Source of the DNA: Zetaproteobacteria bacterium
GTDB taxonomy: Bacteria; Pseudomonadota; Zetaproteobacteria; Mariprofundales; Mariprofundaceae
NCBI GenBank assembly: GCA_021545595.1
Contig: JAJRVG010000153.1
Span: 1 to 7,035, forward strand
Reading direction: 5' to 3'
DNA: 7,035 nucleotides
The notes beneath the pieces are model-generated. The model saw only the letters and a program-made list of their open reading frames with translations. It ran no database searches and was not told the origin of the DNA. Positions 6,487 through 7,035 of this stretch are shown here, one piece after another. Within the stretch, counting starts at the first letter, position 1, and each line of letters begins with the position of its first letter. The translations under genes and the position numbers were made by a program.

Positions 6487-7035
6487 ATGTCTCTATTCGA
6501 TGGAGCAATGATCAGAGCCAAAGTGCCCGGATATGATTATGCTTTGCCGATGCGTTTCAGACTATGTGGAGATTTCAGGCCGAGGGGAGACCAGCCCGTG
6601 GCGATTGCCCATCTGGTCGATGGCATCGAACGAGGCGAACGACATCAGACCTTGCTGGGCGTAACCGGCTCCGGCAAGACCTACACCATGGCCTGCGTTA
6701 TTGAGCAGACGCAGAAGCCGACCCTGATTATGGCACCGAACAAGACGCTTGCGGCTCAACTCTACGGTGAATTCAAGCAGTTCTTTCCTGATAATGCAGT
6801 GGAGTATTTTGTCTCCTACTATGATTACTACCAGCCCGAGGCGTATGTTCCTGCCTCTGATACCTTTATCGATAAAGACTCTTCGATTAATGAACATATT
6901 GACCGGATGCGTCACTCCGCCACACGTGCGCTGCTGGAGCGTGAGGATGTGATCATCATCGCATCGGTCTCCTGTATCTATGGCCTTGGCAGCCCGGAAG
7001 CCTATGCCAATATGCTGCAGTATTTTGAGGTAGGA
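6487..7035 (+). CDS. uvrB: Excinuclease ABC subunit B (UvrB), N-terminal part, cut by window end
   Basis: UvrB is the damage-verifying helicase-like subunit of nucleotide excision repair. It is loaded by UvrA and then binds UvrC, which incises. The visible 183 residues include RGDQP, the Walker A GVTGSGKT (58-65), the NKTLAAQLYGEF motif, and the beta-hairpin region with its aromatic cluster YYDYYQPEAYVP (111-122) that clamps one DNA strand. The frame then continues through IASVSCIYGLGSPEAY and runs off the window. About a quarter of a typical ~670-residue protein is present. The start is uncertain. ATG 6487 has AAGGA eight bases upstream but gives an N-terminus 19 residues longer than E. coli UvrB. 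ATG 6550 gives MRFRLCGDFRPRGDQP, close to the family length, but lacks a ribosome binding site. ATG 6478 and 6508 are also in frame, after a TAG at 6469. Confidence 0.96.
   Translation, partial: MSLFDGAMIRAKVPGYDYALPMRFRLCGDFRPRGDQPVAIAHLVDGIERGERHQTLLGVTGSGKTYTMACVIEQTQKPTLIMAPNKTLAAQLYGEFKQFFPDNAVEYFVSYYDYYQPEAYVPASDTFIDKDSSINEHIDRMRHSATRALLEREDVIIIASVSCIYGLGSPEAYANMLQYFEVG

Noticed and set aside
6562..6915. 117-codon - strand frame
   Set aside because: Antisense to the Walker A and beta-hairpin region of uvrB; no independent support.

Overview
The window comes from a bacterial chromosome of roughly balanced base composition, most likely a proteobacterium. TypA/BipA and UvrB read as typical proteobacterial forms, and the HD-GYP sensor architecture is common in aquatic and environmental Proteobacteria. 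I cannot name the genus from the sequence, and nothing indicates a phage, plasmid, transposon, CRISPR array or RNA gene.

Layout: the + strand opens with the last 36 codons of a cyclophilin-type peptidyl-prolyl isomerase (1-108). A 195-base gap between convergent genes follows (109-303), holding a terminator-like hairpin and a 15-bp dyad. Three - strand genes fill the middle, in transcription order: a 355-aa protein with a helical N-terminus and two cyclic-nucleotide-binding-type domains (6421-5354), the translational GTPase TypA/BipA (5217-3400), and a 913-aa soluble sensor with the order PAS-PAS-PAS-GAF-PAS-HD-GYP, predicted to degrade cyclic di-GMP (3045-304). The + strand ends with the first ~183 codons of uvrB, divergent from the cyclic-nucleotide-binding gene.

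The genes are mostly separate units, not one clear pathway. TypA ends at a perfect 9-bp hairpin and is followed by a 354-base spacer (3046-3399), so the HD-GYP gene probably has its own promoter. Two of the three - strand genes concern nucleotide second messengers, one likely binding cAMP or cGMP and one likely hydrolysing c-di-GMP. No sequence evidence links them functionally.

The most unusual signal is an uninterrupted 15-G run (C15 on the sense strand) 24 bases upstream of the GTG start of the HD-GYP gene. A tract this long in a 5' leader is the kind of element that changes length by slippage and can switch or tune expression, here of a c-di-GMP phosphodiesterase. The rest of the window looks like ordinary housekeeping and signalling DNA; I do not see a convincing undescribed multi-gene system.
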